A stretch of DNA of 64,000 nt from Punctularia strigosozonata HHB-11173 SS5 (GCF_000264995.1 NW_006767440.1:271844-335843), one strand, 5' to 3'. Shown: positions 12,905-33,807, numbered from the stretch's first letter. Numbers and translations: made by a program. Notes: generated by a model from the letters alone, not told the origin.

Positions 12905-15252
12905 TCAATGTTCTCTCCAGGACCAGTCCTCCCATACGCGCTCAATCCGCTGCCTCTGGACACCTCCTGATACTTTCCGATACTTGGTCATCACGTCCAC
13001 CCGGCGCCGAACCTCGACCTCCTCCCCATCCGACGTCTCCTGCGGTCCAGTGGAACAGTCCATCCACGTCTCAGCATGCTCCTGCGCCGACTTAGGCACC
13101 TTGATAACACGTGATACCGTGCCCATGTCCTGTTCCGACACGGCGTCCCATGCTTTGGGGTGGAAGTTCCTAAACAACGGCCTCGAATCGTCATCGTGTC
13201 CGTGATCTTCTCGTTTGCGCTTATGCGCGATACCATTTTCTTGTTTGACGCGTCGACGACCTGACCCTTCGTCGTCGCTGTTATAGCCTGCAGCTAGCCG
13301 CGCTCGCCATCGCAATTCTCGGGCAAGACCAGGGGCATCCTTCACGCGATCTGAGGGGACCTGTTCTCTCGCCTCTCGCTTGGCGGACTCCGACCCACGC
13401 TCCATGGTCCGAACTTCCGAGACGAGAAAGTCCGCCAGGGCCTCCACAGATGTTAACACCCGAAGTGAAAACTCCTCCTTCGCTTTGAGGTCCCGGAGGT
13501 ACTTTTCGGCGGCGTACCAGCAAAGTCTGTCAGGTCTGATCAGAATCACACAATGCCCTCACGTACTAAATACATACTTCACAAAATGCGGAAATCGGAA
13601 CTTTTTCTGTACATGCACTCAGTAAAGGACGAATCAACTGTAGACTGCATCGTGAACCCACCGGTACATGGGTCGAAATTTCGATATCACGGACCCGCAG
13701 TTCTAACGGAAAACGGTAAGCACACACTACACGGTATACGTGCGCGAGACTCACGAGTTGACATATTGTACGAATGCAGAAAGTTTCCTCCAAAAACTAG
13801 AGCATCTTCCGGTGTCCACTGTGACGAGAGTTGACAGATATGTCATACACGCGCTAGCTACGATGTAGACTTACCACTGCATGTATCCAACCAGTGGGGA
13901 TTATCATCGTATTGCCCGCATGCAACTCAACCTTGATGACTTCATCGACCATGTCGCCGAGCCAGGTATGATTCTGTATCTCGGTCCCAGACCAACGCTC
14001 GTAGGCCGCAAGATTGGCAGGGGTAGGTTTGATGAAATAGAAGACCTAGAATGGGCTATGCAAAGAAACCTTGCGATCAAGCACTTTGGACGCACCTTAA
14101 CCCCTCTGAGAACGTGATAATACACCGATGAGCCAGCGAAGTCTATGTGCCAGTCCTGGTGGCTGTAGTGAGATTCTCCCCCAAGCTGACCAAATGACGA
14201 GTCCTTACGGTCCATGCGTTTTTCACCCCCATCAAACAGTACAGCTGCACCTTCGGATATGCATGCCCTTTGCCCTTGCGGTTGGCTGGCCAGAATTTCT
14301 CCACCCAATCTAACTCTCGAACTAGTCGAGGTGGAAGCACTTGGTCGGCTAGAGAAGTGCCAGAAATTTCGAGCGAAATAACGTTGCGAATTTTGTCTCG
14401 CTTTTCTGGTGGGGTGTTGTAATACTCAGCCCATTTACCGAGAGTCCACCCGGGCGAATTAGCTTGCGATGCGACATCTACACATGAATATATGAGCCTC
14501 CTGCCAATCCACGAGCACGGAACATCTTACCGATGACTTCCACAGGCGTCTGCTCCCCGACTATGGACGCCACGTCGCTGACGGTGAAGCTAGAATCTGG
14601 CATCTTCATCCCAAGACCTTCTGGGTCTTCAATGACTATCGGAGTCTTCAGCGCGGCATCGTCCCCTTCCAACCATTCCATCGTGACCTCGCTCCCCTGC
14701 ATTCTTCTGAAGTTATCTGGGGAAATCTTCTTTCCTTCAAACATCTTTGTCCACCGAGTCGCATCCACGTTGTCGCCCGAGTGCATGTTAGCATAGTCAC
14801 GTTGCGCTCGCTTTCTTGATGATTTGCGCGCAGGAGGCTTCATCGTTATGACACGAGATGGATCTTTCGATCGGCATGGCGTGCAGAACCTCGAGAGAGA
14901 CAATGTTGAACGAGGGTCTGGCAGCGAATGAGATTCAACTTTGGGCACACCATTTGTCGACCGCTTCGAGGTCACCACCGCCTTGCCCCACACATCTCCA
15001 GTGGAACCACGTTTTGCAGGCATCGCATCTGACCCAGCTCTCCTTATCTGCCGCTGGAGTTTCGGCACCCGAGCCTTGCTCATCCTTGGGCTCACATGCA
15101 GGACAGCGGTCTTCCTCAGCGGAGCGTTTGGCTGAAGGCTCATTGTGGCCGTTGGTTTGCGACTCGCTGTCGTTGGGCTCGGCTGCTGAGTCCTGCGACG
15201 CCTGCACTGCTTGCGCATTCACTCTACTCGACCTGCGACGAGCAGCGACCAT
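12905..15252 (-). CDS. JHD1: PHD + JmjC histone H3K36 demethylase, Jhd1/KDM2 type
   Basis: Nuclear Fe(II)/2-oxoglutarate demethylase. Order: an Arg/Ser-rich N terminus ([12 protein letters not shown]), a PHD finger (RCPACEP...[15 protein letters not shown]...DKWFCTPC, the last pair restored by splicing), then the KDM2 core: [67 protein letters not shown], and the JmjC metal site HID in [16 protein letters not shown] with the distal histidine in [10 protein letters not shown]. Cofactor lysine context [18 protein letters not shown] is also present. The C-terminal region ([18 protein letters not shown]) is helical and ends in a basic/acidic tail. All metal ligands are present, so it should be active. 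At least six introns. It shares orientation with SKT5, 192 bp downstream. Confidence 0.92.
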
Positions 15253-15514
15253 GGCGAACGTATTGTGCGGCAGATGAGCCGGAAGCTGTTGATTAGGCTG
15301 GTTTGCGCGTTCAAGCCCAGGGTCAACGATTGGACGAAACGCCGCATGCACTGGGGTCACGTGGGGTAGCAAACTAGAATTACATAATACGGCGCTCTTT
15401 GTACGGCAAGTCTAAATTAACGCGATAGTTGGTACACCTGTTTCTTGTACACTTCACATAGCATACTTCTCTAATCCTGGACGTCATGCAATTATCTCCG
15501 GCAACAGATAGCAA

Positions 15515-17136
15515 TCATTTCTCGCTGAGCTCCGCAACACCGGGCAGGATCTGCAGGGTATATATCAGTAACGAGCGTATTCAACTTGATCTGTACGCGA
15601 AGCGATATACCTTCCCCTCGAGGAGCTCAAGACTGGCACCACCGCCAGTAGAAACGTGACTGAGCTTGTCTTCCGCGCCATACTTGGCAACAACTGTTGC
15701 AGTGTCACCACCGCCCACGATGACAGTCGCGCCATTCTGGGCGGCCTTGATGGTGGCGTCCAGGAGCGCCTTCGATCCACCGGCGAACGCGTCGAACTCG
15801 AAGACACCAGGCGGTCTGCAGAGGTGTCAATACCGGGACAACGACCCACATCTGATCTGGCAGGCTCACCCGTTCCAGAGGATGGTCTTGGCTTCCAAAA
15901 CTGTCTTCTCGTACAGCTCACGACTTTTCGGGCCGGCGTCCAGACCCATCCAACCTTCTGGGATACCTTCCGCGTCGGTGGCAACTCCAGTCTGGTAGAA
16001 ATGATTAACGAAAAAGGTGGTCCTGTATATTCCGTTCGTACCTTGGCATCCTTGTCGAATTTGTCAGCGGTAATGTAATCAACGGGGAACACCAGTTTGA
16101 TGCCCTTGGACTTCGCCTTCTCAATCAGACTCTGGACCTTTTGCGATCCAGGCTCATCAAACAAGGAGTTGCCGATCTGACGACAAGAATTACGTCATGG
16201 CTCCACTACGATACGAAAGCGAACTCACTGATACCCCGTCGATAGTCTTCTTGAAGGTGAACGCCATCCCTCCGCAAATGATGAGCGAGTCGACCTGACA
16301 GGTATGCGTCAGATGCCAAACACGAGTCGATGCTTGGCATACCTTATCCAACATATTTTCAATCAACTGAATCTTGTCCGAGACCTTGGCTCCACCCAAG
16401 ATGGCCAAGAACGGACGCTCGGGGTGTTCGAGTGCTTTGGCGAAGTACTCGAGCTCCTTCTTCACCAGAAAGCCGGAAGCGCGTTGCGGGAGCTGGACAC
16501 CGACCATGCTAGAGTGCGCACGGTGAGCGGTCCCGAAAGCGTCGTTAACGTAGACATCGCCGAGTTTCGTGAGTCCCTCCCGGAAAGCCTTGACCTTCTC
16601 GGGATCAGCCTTTGTCTTCTTCCCTTCTTTATCTTTCACAGAGCCCTCCTCCTCGATGTGGAAGCGGAGGTTCTCCAACAGGATGACCGAACCAGGCGAG
16701 GCGGAGTTCACCGCCTGCTCGACCTCAGGGCCCACACAGTCCTTCAAGAAAGTGACAGGCTTTCCGAGGTGCTTCTCTAGCTCGGATGCGACTGGCTCGA
16801 GGGAGTATTTCGGAACAACCTTGCCATCCGGACGTCCCAAATGGGACATGAGAGTCACCGTTTTCGCTCCTGTAAAGTCATAGGTTCATTAGAGACCATA
16901 TATGAGGATTTCGTGTAACCCACCATTCTCAAGAGCATATTTGATGGTCGGCAAAGCGGCAACGATACGCTGTACATTTCCTGAATATGAGCCATTCGTC
17001 ATAGATTACGGTGCTTGCGTACCGCGGGATTCGTGACCTTCCCGTCTTGCATCGGAACATTGAAGTCCACTCGGATGAGGACACGCTTGCCCTTAAGGTC
17101 AAGGTCTGTAATGGAGAGCTTGTTGGAAAGCGACAT
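15515..17136 (-). CDS. PGK1: 3-phosphoglycerate kinase
   Basis: Glycolytic enzyme making ATP from 1,3-bisphosphoglycerate. Start [20 protein letters not shown] at 17136, followed by [17 protein letters not shown], the hallmark N-terminal block. The substrate-binding [40 protein letters not shown] and the C-terminal [13 protein letters not shown] and [14 protein letters not shown] are all readable across splice sites. The last exon, after an intron near 15550-15600, gives [11 protein letters not shown] and a stop at 15515. Six or more short introns are unusually many for such a highly expressed gene but normal in basidiomycetes. Its start is only 104 bp from the divergent plus-strand gene. Confidence 0.96.
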
Positions 17137-17240
17137 AGTAGAAGAGATCTGTGTGCAACATCCTGCATCGATGGTCAAGCACTTATATCGTTTGGAGATC
17201 CCGGGCACAGCCACGCTGTGCCATCTCGACTCACGCCGTC
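17137..17240. promoter_or_regulatory. 104-bp divergent promoter between PGK1 and the RGG coiled-coil gene
   Basis: Intergenic span between two inferred start codons on opposite strands. A gene as strongly expressed as PGK1 normally has a longer promoter, so its control elements may extend into the neighbour. No clear TATA box is present. Confidence 0.5.
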
Positions 17241-18107
17241 ATGACCCAGAACTCATTGGGGCTTCAGCTGGACAAGACCGAGTCGGCCCCGGCCGTTGCG
17301 GATCCTCCCGCCGCCGATGTCCCTTCCATTGAAGGCGCAGAAGCTAACAATGACGAAGGCAAAGAGAACCGGGACAAATCGCCTACCCTTCAGACCGATG
17401 CGCCAGTGAAGGAACAGAAAGAAAAGAAAGCACCATATGTCAATCCAGAGCGTGTTAAGACTGGTGGTCAACAGAGGGTGAGGACCAGATATTTGACGAT
17501 CATCCGTAGCTAACCATGGCCATCTAGGAAAAGCTCAGTGACGAGGCGCTCGCCGAACGCATGACACGCATTCGTGAACAAAACGAGAAAATCAAACAGC
17601 GCCGGATGGTAAAGTCGCATCAACCAAGAGCTCTGCACTATACCGATGAAGTTGTAGGATGTGCAAGCTGATGAAGATGCGTTCAAAAAGACTCAAGAGA
17701 AGGAAGCGGCCAAGCGCCAACAGGCAAAGAAAGTGCAGGAGGACATCAACCGCACACGTGAGGAGAACGCGCGTCGAAAGATGAACAAGATGCAGAGTCG
17801 AGAATGGGACTCTGCGAAGAGAAGTGGCAACGACTTCAGACCGAAGACTGTACCTCAGCCGTCCCTTGATGCTGCCAACGATACCGCAAGGCCCGAAGAC
17901 TCGCAGGCCGCACGTACGCCTACTGCTGAAACGAGTGTAACGCGCGGGTCTGGCCGAGGCCGAGGCCGAGGTGGGCTCCGCGGAAAGGGGAAAGATAGGG
18001 CTGCATCTTCTGGAGGAGCCTCAGAGCGCGACCCCGCTCCGCATAACGATATGGCGACCGGTGCCTCTACACCAAGTGTAGCCACTGTTGCAGCAACCGC
18101 GACGTGA
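17241..18107 (+). CDS. Conserved coiled-coil protein with RGG tail, CCDC9-like
   Basis: About 255 residues from three exons: 17241-17477, 17528-17608 and 17658-18107. An acidic N terminus leads to KKAPYVNPERVKTGGQQR, a charged helix EKLSDEALAERMTRIREQNE / KIKQRRM, a second coiled coil (DAFKKTQEKEAAKRQQAKK), and then a Gly/Arg tract (SGRGRGRGGLRGKGK) ending in an Ala/Thr-rich tail. The LS-EEL-ERM-RIREQNEKIKQRR pattern resembles animal CCDC9, an RNA-associated protein. An RNA-binding role is inferred from the RGG tract only. I do not recognise a yeast counterpart. Confidence 0.78.
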
Positions 18108-18443
18108 TGGGAACGACTACATCAAGACGGCTACATCAAGTTCTATGTAATTGACGCGAGCTCAGCTGTGCTAGCGCACGCGCAGTACTGATATTGTCTC
18201 CTGTATGTCTTTCTGTCACTCGTCCGTGCGTCTGTGCCCGTACATCCTGACCGATCTTTCAGGGTGCTGGCGCACGTTGAGGTGGTTATGATTTGCTGTC
18301 GTACTGTTTTGATTGTTTACGTCGTTCTGCTGTTATACCCGAGCCGGAGGCACTAGCCGTCGCTAGACGAGGAACATAATTGGATCATATGGCTTTGCAC
18401 CACCACATGGGATAGCACATTACAAACGTGTCGACTACAGGTG
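18108..18443. other. Convergent intergenic region
   Basis: 3' regions of the coiled-coil gene and SDA1. AT content rises slightly. No ORF, RNA gene or repeat worth calling. Confidence 0.5.
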
Positions 18444-21102
18444 TCAATGATGGGCTTTCTTGGCCTTGTTGATATGCCGCCGTAACTTCTGTTGCTTCTC
18501 CCTCAGACTCGCCTTCTTCTTTCCTCTGACAGCACCGCTGCTGAGAATCATCATGATCGGTTTGTTCCTCGCCTTCTGTTTGTTCGTCGAGCTGCTTGGG
18601 TTGGCCTTTTCCTTCTTCCCTTTCAATGAGCCGTATTTCTCTCTACCTTCACGGCCTTTCTCAATCGAGGCCATGCGTTCGGCGTAGTCCGCCTTGGACT
18701 TCTTGCTCGGACCCAAGATATCGTCTTCGGCTAGGAAGGTCTCAGCCATGTTCCCGGAGGCCATATTCTTCTTCTGTGCTTCGAGGGTCGCCAATTTACG
18801 CTTTGCGGACGAGCTGCCAGTAGCCTCCACAGCTTTGGTGGCAGCTTGTAGCTTCAGCTCGTTCAAGAGCGTAAAGTCCGCAGGGGTCAGAATCTACGTG
18901 ACGGTCAGGATGACGGCGCAAATCGCAGAGATATGCTCTTACCTTGGTCGTGGCGAGCGTAGATACACGCAAGGTAGCGTCTTCAACGAGCTTGTCATCC
19001 TGCTTAGCGTCGGCACTTGATACTGTCTTCGCCTTCTCCATATCCTCGTCCTCGGAGTCAGACACCTCTAAGGGTTCTTCGTCGGATTCAACGTTGAGCC
19101 AGCCTTCTTCATCCGACGATTCTTCCGAGCTATCCGTCTCGACGTCCCAGCCTTCCCATGCGGCTGAGTCATCCACATCCACGTCCATTTCATCCCCGTT
19201 CTCCTCGCGCAGCTTTTGCAGATGGTCCTCCAATAACTAGAGCACATGGGATGAATGTGTGGTTAACTAGGACACGCAAATACTCACCGAAAGACCATCG
19301 ATGTCCACAGCCGCTTGAGCAGAATGCCCGAACGGCAAGGGCTTGGTTCCGCTAGCGATACCCATGGTTGCCTCTTTGCCCTGTTGTCGCGTTCAGTGTT
19401 CACGTCGGATGAGGTACACCGAGACGCTTACTCGTTCCCGCTTCTTGAGCATGCCAGGATTGACCTCCCGGTAGAGCTGCAAAAGGCCTCTTGCTGCGGC
19501 TGTCACACCCTTATCCCTACTCTTTCTATACTCCACCAAATCACCCAACATATCTTCCTCCATCGCCCATGGCTGCCGCCTGCATACCTCTCTGATGCTG
19601 TTGAGCCCAGCGCGGATCACTTCGCTTCCTACTCCAGGGTGGACGAATTCTTGTGCAACCTTCCTGATCACGGGAGTGAGAGCGTCCGGAGGCGTCAGGT
19701 CATGCACCGACTGAGCTAGGGCGACAAGGATGGAGGGAACGCGGAGTTGATGGTAGGTGAGATACTTGATGATATAGGTGTAAAAAGGCAACACGCATAG
19801 TTTGTGGGCGCCAGCCACTCGCGATAGAAGCTGCATGATCAGAATCTTCTGCTCCAGCGAATAGTGTTTGTCGTGACGAGCAAGGAGTTCGTATAGCTTC
19901 TCCGCGAAAGTTTGAGGGTCGTTCAGGAGCTGTATTGCTGGGAAGTTGGGCGAGGATGCATCCGACTTCATTTTGCGTTTCTACATACAGATCGGAGTAA
20001 GAAATGCAATACCCACGCACGCGGAAGTGGGAAACAACCTTTTTGGCCTCTTTCATGCTTTTCTGCAATTTCTTGTCACCACTGCGGGTTTTTTTCTTAA
20101 CTTCGCGCTTGTGCAGCAAGGATTTCACGTCGGGACCCTTTAACGTGTCTCAGTATACGAAGACTTCAGGCGGAGTACTGAACAATACCTCATCATCGCT
20201 ATCGTCCTCCTCTTCATCTTCGTCGTCGCCAAGGAAGAAGTGTATTGAAGCTCTCTGAACTTTCGTGGCGGGATGAAAACAACCCAAGGAGATGATCGAG
20301 ACGGTCTTGGGGTCAGTCCTATTGTCTTTCCGTGATTTAACTTTGTGGAAGTGAACGAACAGGAGCGTACCAGACGCCCTTCTTCCATAGTTCCTTCGCT
20401 ACCAAGACAGCCCACGCAGCCTCGCCACCCTTATTCGCAGTATTGGCCCTTCCCTTACCCTTCTCAGTCTCAACCTCCGCATCCATGCCACGCTCCACCA
20501 TACCGAAGAGCATGGCTTGGACCGCTCTGTTTAACTTGTGGTTCTTCGTACGCATGTTGGCGCTGCGTATGTCAGACATGATAGTTTTGCGTATGGTTTG
20601 ACGAAGCGAAGATGAAGTCGTTCGAGGCAGCAACGGGAATAGTGTCTTGAGAAGCCTGCTCGTCGTCAAGTCGTGCCAAGTCGGCCAGTCAACGGTGCAC
20701 TTACTCAACCGACGTGATGACATTCTTGTTACGCAACATGACGAGATTCTGGACAAGCGATTTGCGGGTGTCCGGAGACAATGTTCCGTAATTCTCCAAC
20801 AGGAGAGTAGATAATTGCGATGGGAACTCTGTCGTCTCTTTGGGATAACACGGCGAGACCTGTGCATAATCAAAGACCTGGACCATCCTACATACATCCA
20901 GCCGGTCACATACCTGGGAAATGAACGCGACAAGCTCTCTGAAATGCTGAGCATGTTCATCCGGATTGATGTGGAATATTTGACGGATGCTGTTGTAGTG
21001 ATTCCATTGTTGGAGGAACTCTTCTCGGTATGCAACGGGATCTCTCTTGATGAGATTTTGTAGTTGTGGGAGATTGGACGTCAGGAGCACGCCCCGGGCC
21101 AT
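18444..21102 (-). CDS. SDA1: Sda1, nucleolar 60S ribosome-biogenesis factor
   Basis: Needed for maturation and nuclear export of 60S pre-subunits and for passage through Start in yeast. The N terminus at 21102 reads MARGVLLTSNLPQLQNLIKR then DPVAYREEFLQQWNHYNSI, the defining Sda1 block. Middle exons carry the HEAT-like helices (KILIMQLLSRVAGAHKLCVL, PFYTYIIKYLTYHQ), then an acidic stretch (about 18990-19230, DEMDVDVDDS, SDSEDEDME), and the C-terminal exon ends RNKPIMMILSSGAVRGKKKA, SLREKQQKLRRHINKAKKA, the basic tail typical of the family. Several short introns separate these. The start sits 253 bp from the divergent NUDIX gene. Confidence 0.93.
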
Positions 21103-21355
21103 GCTTGCAGCGTAGACGGTGCTTATACGAGCTTTGGGTTGACAGTTGTCTCCCCAGGCAGACTCTAGACAGTCGTTTAGGTTGACGGACGCGGACAAGA
21201 GAAAAGTTTCCGGCGCCAAAACCCGTATCTAACACAGCCTCAGATCGACGGCTTCGTGGGGAAACCGGGGAAGGAGATGATGTATGCTCTCCGCCGCGAC
21301 GTTACGACTCTCTACTCTATCTGCACGACTAGTCAGGACCACCACCTTCACGAGC

Positions 21356-22353
21356 ATGGCATTCAGATCCAGAGTTGTTGCCTTTGAGGAGCTAGACAGC
21401 CAGCAAGCGAAGTTTGTCCAGGAATAGTATACATTGATCATGCAGCACCGACATATCATGTCATACATAGATGGATAGGCCTGAAGAAGATACATTGGCA
21501 GGATCCGACTGGCAAGGATGTGCGCTAAGCAGCTCTGACCTGATATGCTAGGTTCTCATTGCCGTCCTAGCGTCTCTGGGAAGCTGCTGAGAGAAAGACC
21601 AGAGGTTCATCGGGTGTCGATGGTGAGCGGGACTCACGGTCCATGAATCTCGGCTCATGATCTGAGCCTTTAGCCGTCGCAATATTTGCAATCATAAGGT
21701 CCAAGAAGGAAACCTTCAAACCGTCCACCGTCATCATCGAGCAATACCGGCCACCCATTGACAAGGTCATCATCGGTATGTCCTCGATCTGCTGCTGATC
21801 AGTAGCTAATTAGAAGTGATGTACTCCCCAGAGCTTCCCGCAGGTATGTTAGTACACACCACTCACTCCAGGAAGATGATACAACTCGCTTTGAAAACAG
21901 GGCTGGTTGACGACGGCGAAACTGTCGAGGCTGCTGCTATTCGCGAGCTTGAAGAGGAGACGGGTTTCAAGGCGGATCGAGTCATTGAGACTAGTTCTCT
22001 GCTTGCCACCGACCCAGGTAGATCAAGCATGCCACTTATGACTGCGGTTTTCACGCTTCTCCCAGGGATGACTACCGCCAATATGAAACTCAGCATGTTG
22101 TCAGTCTCCATGGAGGACGATCTGCAAACGTACGATCAAAAGCTGGACGCTGGTGAATTCATTGTGAAGCGTGTTGTCGAATTGGACAATCTCCATGCGG
22201 AATTGGAAGAATATAGCAAGAAGGTGCATATATGCCACATGTTTATGATTTAGTTGCTGAGTGATGTGTCAGGGCTGCGTCGTAGATGCGCGACTTCATC
22301 ACATTGCGGTTGGATATGCGCTAGCTGCAAGATTGAAAACCGGTTCAATTTAA
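21356..22353 (+). CDS. YSA1: ADP-sugar pyrophosphatase, NUDIX family (Ysa1-like)
   Basis: Hydrolyses ADP-ribose and related sugars to AMP and sugar phosphate. Rebuilt from about eight small exons: [91 protein letters not shown], then the NUDIX box [17 protein letters not shown] followed by EEETGF, fitting G-x5-E-x7-REUxEExGU exactly. The downstream [11 protein letters not shown] motif and the last exon ([20 protein letters not shown]) match Ysa1/NUDT5. One exon between introns near 21833-21844 encodes only ELPAG. Each junction preserves frame, so the gene is intact though most of its exons are too short to show as ORFs. The start could lie further upstream. Confidence 0.9.
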
Positions 22354-22581
22354 TCCAAGTTATTTCCACCGGCAACGGCTTAGTATCACGCAAGGTGACT
22401 GCCGTTCTACGATGAGGAATATAAACAAAACATGGTTGCACACAAACTGTATTGTTTCAACTCGTAGTACGTAGCATATGCACGCATAGTTCGGCATTGA
22501 CTTGGGTGGCTCCCACACCGCACTCCTGCCATGGATAATGATACTACTATAGGGACAGCAGTCGAATGCAATCATGTGTGT

Positions 22582-24024
<1,443 letters not shown>

Positions 24025-24147
24025 ATCTCATCCCCGTGAGCTGGTTACATCTTCGTCAAGAATCAACACGTCCGCGGGCCCGAACGGGCCGATAGCAAAG
24101 TCATCATTAACCACAATGTCGGGTTAGGGTCACAGCAGCTGTTCTCA

Positions 24148-26457
<2,310 letters not shown>

Positions 26458-26733
26458 CACTGCTAGCTAGACAATGCCGCTGTATGGCCATTTATGCGTT
26501 TCTATGTTCAACGATTGCTTGTACTTGTGTCGCCACGCGTCTCGCCTCACGCACTGACGATCAGCACTTCATTGATGACTTGCGACGATCAGTTTCTCAA
26601 TATATGTCCTTTTGTTACGATAGAATTGCAAGCACAGCAGGAAGTGCAGGTGTAGCTTGTATGAGTGTCGCGGCGATGAAATGAGTGTACTACAATATTT
26701 ACCCACGGTATAAGTAACGAAGGCGTCTGGTTA

Positions 26734-28922
26734 TTACTGAGACGCCCAGAGTGGCAACCAGTCCTCCCAGTCCCCCCAAATATCTTCACCGTGATGATCT
26801 CCAACATCGACAACGACGGCGGGCTCGGAATGGGTTCGGAAGGGATGCAGAAGTCTGTCGACAATATGCACGGCACCATTGCGGCTCGGTACGTCTTGGA
26901 CGTGCAACGGCACGCCATTGACGTTGATCTTCGTGATCTTCCGGATGGCGTGACCTACAGGAAGCTTCAACTCGAAGGTGGTTACGTTGACCGATAACGT
27001 GTGGTTCGGGAGAAGGCTCGGGAAAGAATGTGAGATGGTCGATATCGGTGAATGGTGTGGCATCGGAAGAGGCGCGCAAGGCGCATGAGGTGGTGGCGAC
27101 GGTGAATGTTTCTTACCACCGGGGCCAGGGTGCTTGGAACCCGGGGCCGGGCGACGCGGCGGAGGCGTGGGCGGGGGTGGATGCTCGGGAAAGCGCGCTG
27201 GAGGGTCCTCTCGTCCACGCGGACCCGTTTTAGCAACGCCTGAACGCGTCTTGCGTTTATCGGACTGCTTGCAGCCGAATGGCCACCAACAGGACTTGCA
27301 GCGGCGGCCAGGCCCCCGCTCGCCATCATCGAACGTTCCGGGACCGCGGTTGTTGCCACGCGATACGTCTGCGTGCCGTCCATGCTCCTGGAAGTCAGGC
27401 CCACACTCATCCGAGGGAGGGAAAGGAGGGAAATGCCGATCGAGTCCAAGCGCGGCGACGTTGTCTAGGATGGGAAGAAACGCGGAGTCCTCTGCATTGC
27501 TGAGATCTTTGCCGCTGTCTTGCAGACCGGAACTCGCGTTGAAGGAATAATCTAACAAGAATGAGTGAAGGGCACCAATGGGCACGGTACACAAACTTAC
27601 CGGAATGGAATACGAAGTTCGGCACGACATGCAGCTGGAGGATCTTGGTCAAAGCCTTCGCACCCAACGCCGAGAACAGGAATCTCTTGAGCGCAGGCGG
27701 GAGGCGGTCGAACGCACGATTGGACGGCGCAAAGAAGGTCACTGTCGAATTGCCCTCGAATTGACCATCGCCGACGTAACGCCAATCCAAGGCGTTGTCG
27801 AGGCCTGTGTGCTGGAGAGCGCTGGTCTGCACACAGATCAGATCGACGTCCGCAGTTCCGTAGGCACACTAGGAAACTCACCACTGTAGCAAAAACCTCC
27901 GGGAAAGCGTACAGTTCCTGGAATACGGGCGGCGCGAAAGTCACGGGGTCATTGATGATATGGACGATACCTGCGACAAATAGGAGGCTGATTGTGAGAC
28001 GTCGCGGCAACAGTAATATGAGTCTGAGATCCCGCACCATTAGAGACGACGACGGATCGCACTACGCGAGAGAAGAAGTTGATGGAAGGCTGCAAGATTC
28101 CATCAACTCGGACTCGCAGTGCTTCACCTCCTAGAGAACCGTCGGGAAGAGTTAAGTTCGTAGCGTAGGTGGTGTTCTCGTGGAGCTTGTGAACTGGCAG
28201 CGATGCCATGATGGTGTTGTAGCGAATCAAGTAGCCAATTATCTGCTTGAAGAGTTTCTTCCTCTCATCATCAGCGACTGACGAGTGTGTTTTGAGGAAA
28301 GAGCGGATGTTCAAATCGTCTATATCTGCGATGTCGACTTCGATCGATGTGTCCTCGTCTCGATGACGTCCTGGCCGATGATGAGGACGTTTTGGTAGGG
28401 CCCAATTCGGTACAGCGAAGAAAGTGATGCTATAGAACATCCTTTAGACCAACACCCTGCCATATGGAATCACAACTGACTTAGTCGACGTTTGGTTCAA
28501 CAAGTCAACCGTTTCGTTGTTGAGCTTGACGAGCTTTGTTAGCTTCGAAAACCTAGAGCCAATGCCATTCAGTCTCATACTAGTATAAAATGTGGATGTG
28601 CGTACCCTTTGTCCTCGGCAAGGAACTCATAAACCGTTCTGTTTACATGACTCGGGGGAGGACTGCCAGGCGGAGGGCGACGTCTAGGCGGTCTGCCATC
28701 GGAGGGGTTCGAAGGCTTGCCCCGGCCATAAGGAGATGAGTCTGCAGGGCCGTCGACCGGAAACTGTTCCGTTGGCGCATGGGCGAACTGGGCATCCTGA
28801 GCGTCAGCCAAGATGTCGGTGGACTGTGGGTCTATGTTTTCGGGATATGCCGGCGACCGGGCCACAGCGCCGAGCACCGCGCCGAGCAGGACACTGCTCA
28901 CACCTGCGTTGCAGAGGAGCAT
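26734..28922 (-). CDS. Secreted fasciclin (FAS1) domain protein with long insertion
   Basis: Start 28922 opens with a hydrophobic signal sequence (CNAGVSSVLLGAVLGAVARS) and a proline-rich linker. Two FAS1 domains follow: the first includes ITFFAVPNWALP, LFKQIIGYLIRYN and RVVRSVVVSNGAG to IVHIINDPVTFAPP; the second includes STVTFFAPSNRAFDRLPPAL, KILQLHVVPNFVFHS, and near the end GVPLHVQDVPSRNGAVHIVD. In the second domain about 130 residues of Pro/His/Gly-rich sequence with a Cys-Trp cluster (RRCKSCWWPFGCKQ) sit between the H-box region and the last strands. Several N-glycosylation sites suggest a wall or vacuolar adhesion-type protein. No GPI signal is seen, as the protein ends EDWLPLWASQ. Confidence 0.88.
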
Positions 28923-29262
28923 CGCGTACAGAACAAGCGGTGCTCGTCTCCTCGAGGCTCACCGCTTTTATGACCGCCCAGACAGAGGGCACGCCCCCGG
29001 CGTCATGCGCAGTGCACGGCCGCCCACTCCATCGGCAGCCACGAGCGGCGCCCGCGGGCAGTCAACTAGAGTTCGAAGTCCGTATGAAGGCAGAATGTGG
29101 CAGAACAGACATCAAGAAGACCGAGCATTTCAACCTCCGTATACTGATCAACTTGCCATATATTGCCGACCGCCGTAGTGGGCGCCGATTACATCGTGAC
29201 CTTGCGTGTACAGTTCGTAGCGTCCGAATGCAAAGGGGAACGAGAGGGGGTCGAATACCACC
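28923..29262. other. Intergenic: FAS1 promoter and VMA1 3' region
   Basis: Both flanking genes are on the minus strand. A plus-strand open frame crossing it (from 28736) is a shadow of both genes. I see no independent feature. Confidence 0.5.
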
Positions 29263-31586
<2,324 letters not shown>

Positions 31587-31766
31587 CGCGCACGGTTATG
31601 ATGAGGAGGCTGTAATAATCTATAGGGCGGGCCAGGACTCGCTTCAAACGGGAAGCTGTGGCTTAGTCAGGTGAACGCTGACGCGCCTTGCTCACTGACG
31701 CGTCGCCTCGAGACTACTGTATCTTCCGTACATTCTCGTTGACCTTGTACTTTCATATCGCTAGCA
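31587..31766. promoter_or_regulatory. 180-bp divergent promoter, VMA1 / RPT1
   Basis: Separates two essential ATPase genes transcribed in opposite directions. It contains two TGACGCG copies about 18 bp apart (one forming ACGCGT at 31698-31703), similar in core to the fungal MluI cell-cycle box. Functional significance is inferred only. Confidence 0.4.
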
Positions 31767-33577
<1,811 letters not shown>

Positions 33578-33807
33578 CGGTCGTTCTCAGTCTGTATATG
33601 TTTGTATTTGCAATATAGCTTAGCTTATAATGACGCGGCATCTGAACGTTGCTCTGGCTGAGGTTGAGAGATGACTGAAGGTTGGTTTCCCTTCCGACAT
33701 GAGGTACTTGCCACTATCATGCTAAGAATAACAAGACTTGAGCAAGACGATGAATGTTGTCTACGATGTAACGAGATCTCATACCCAGATCAAATTCAGA
33801 CCTCCAT

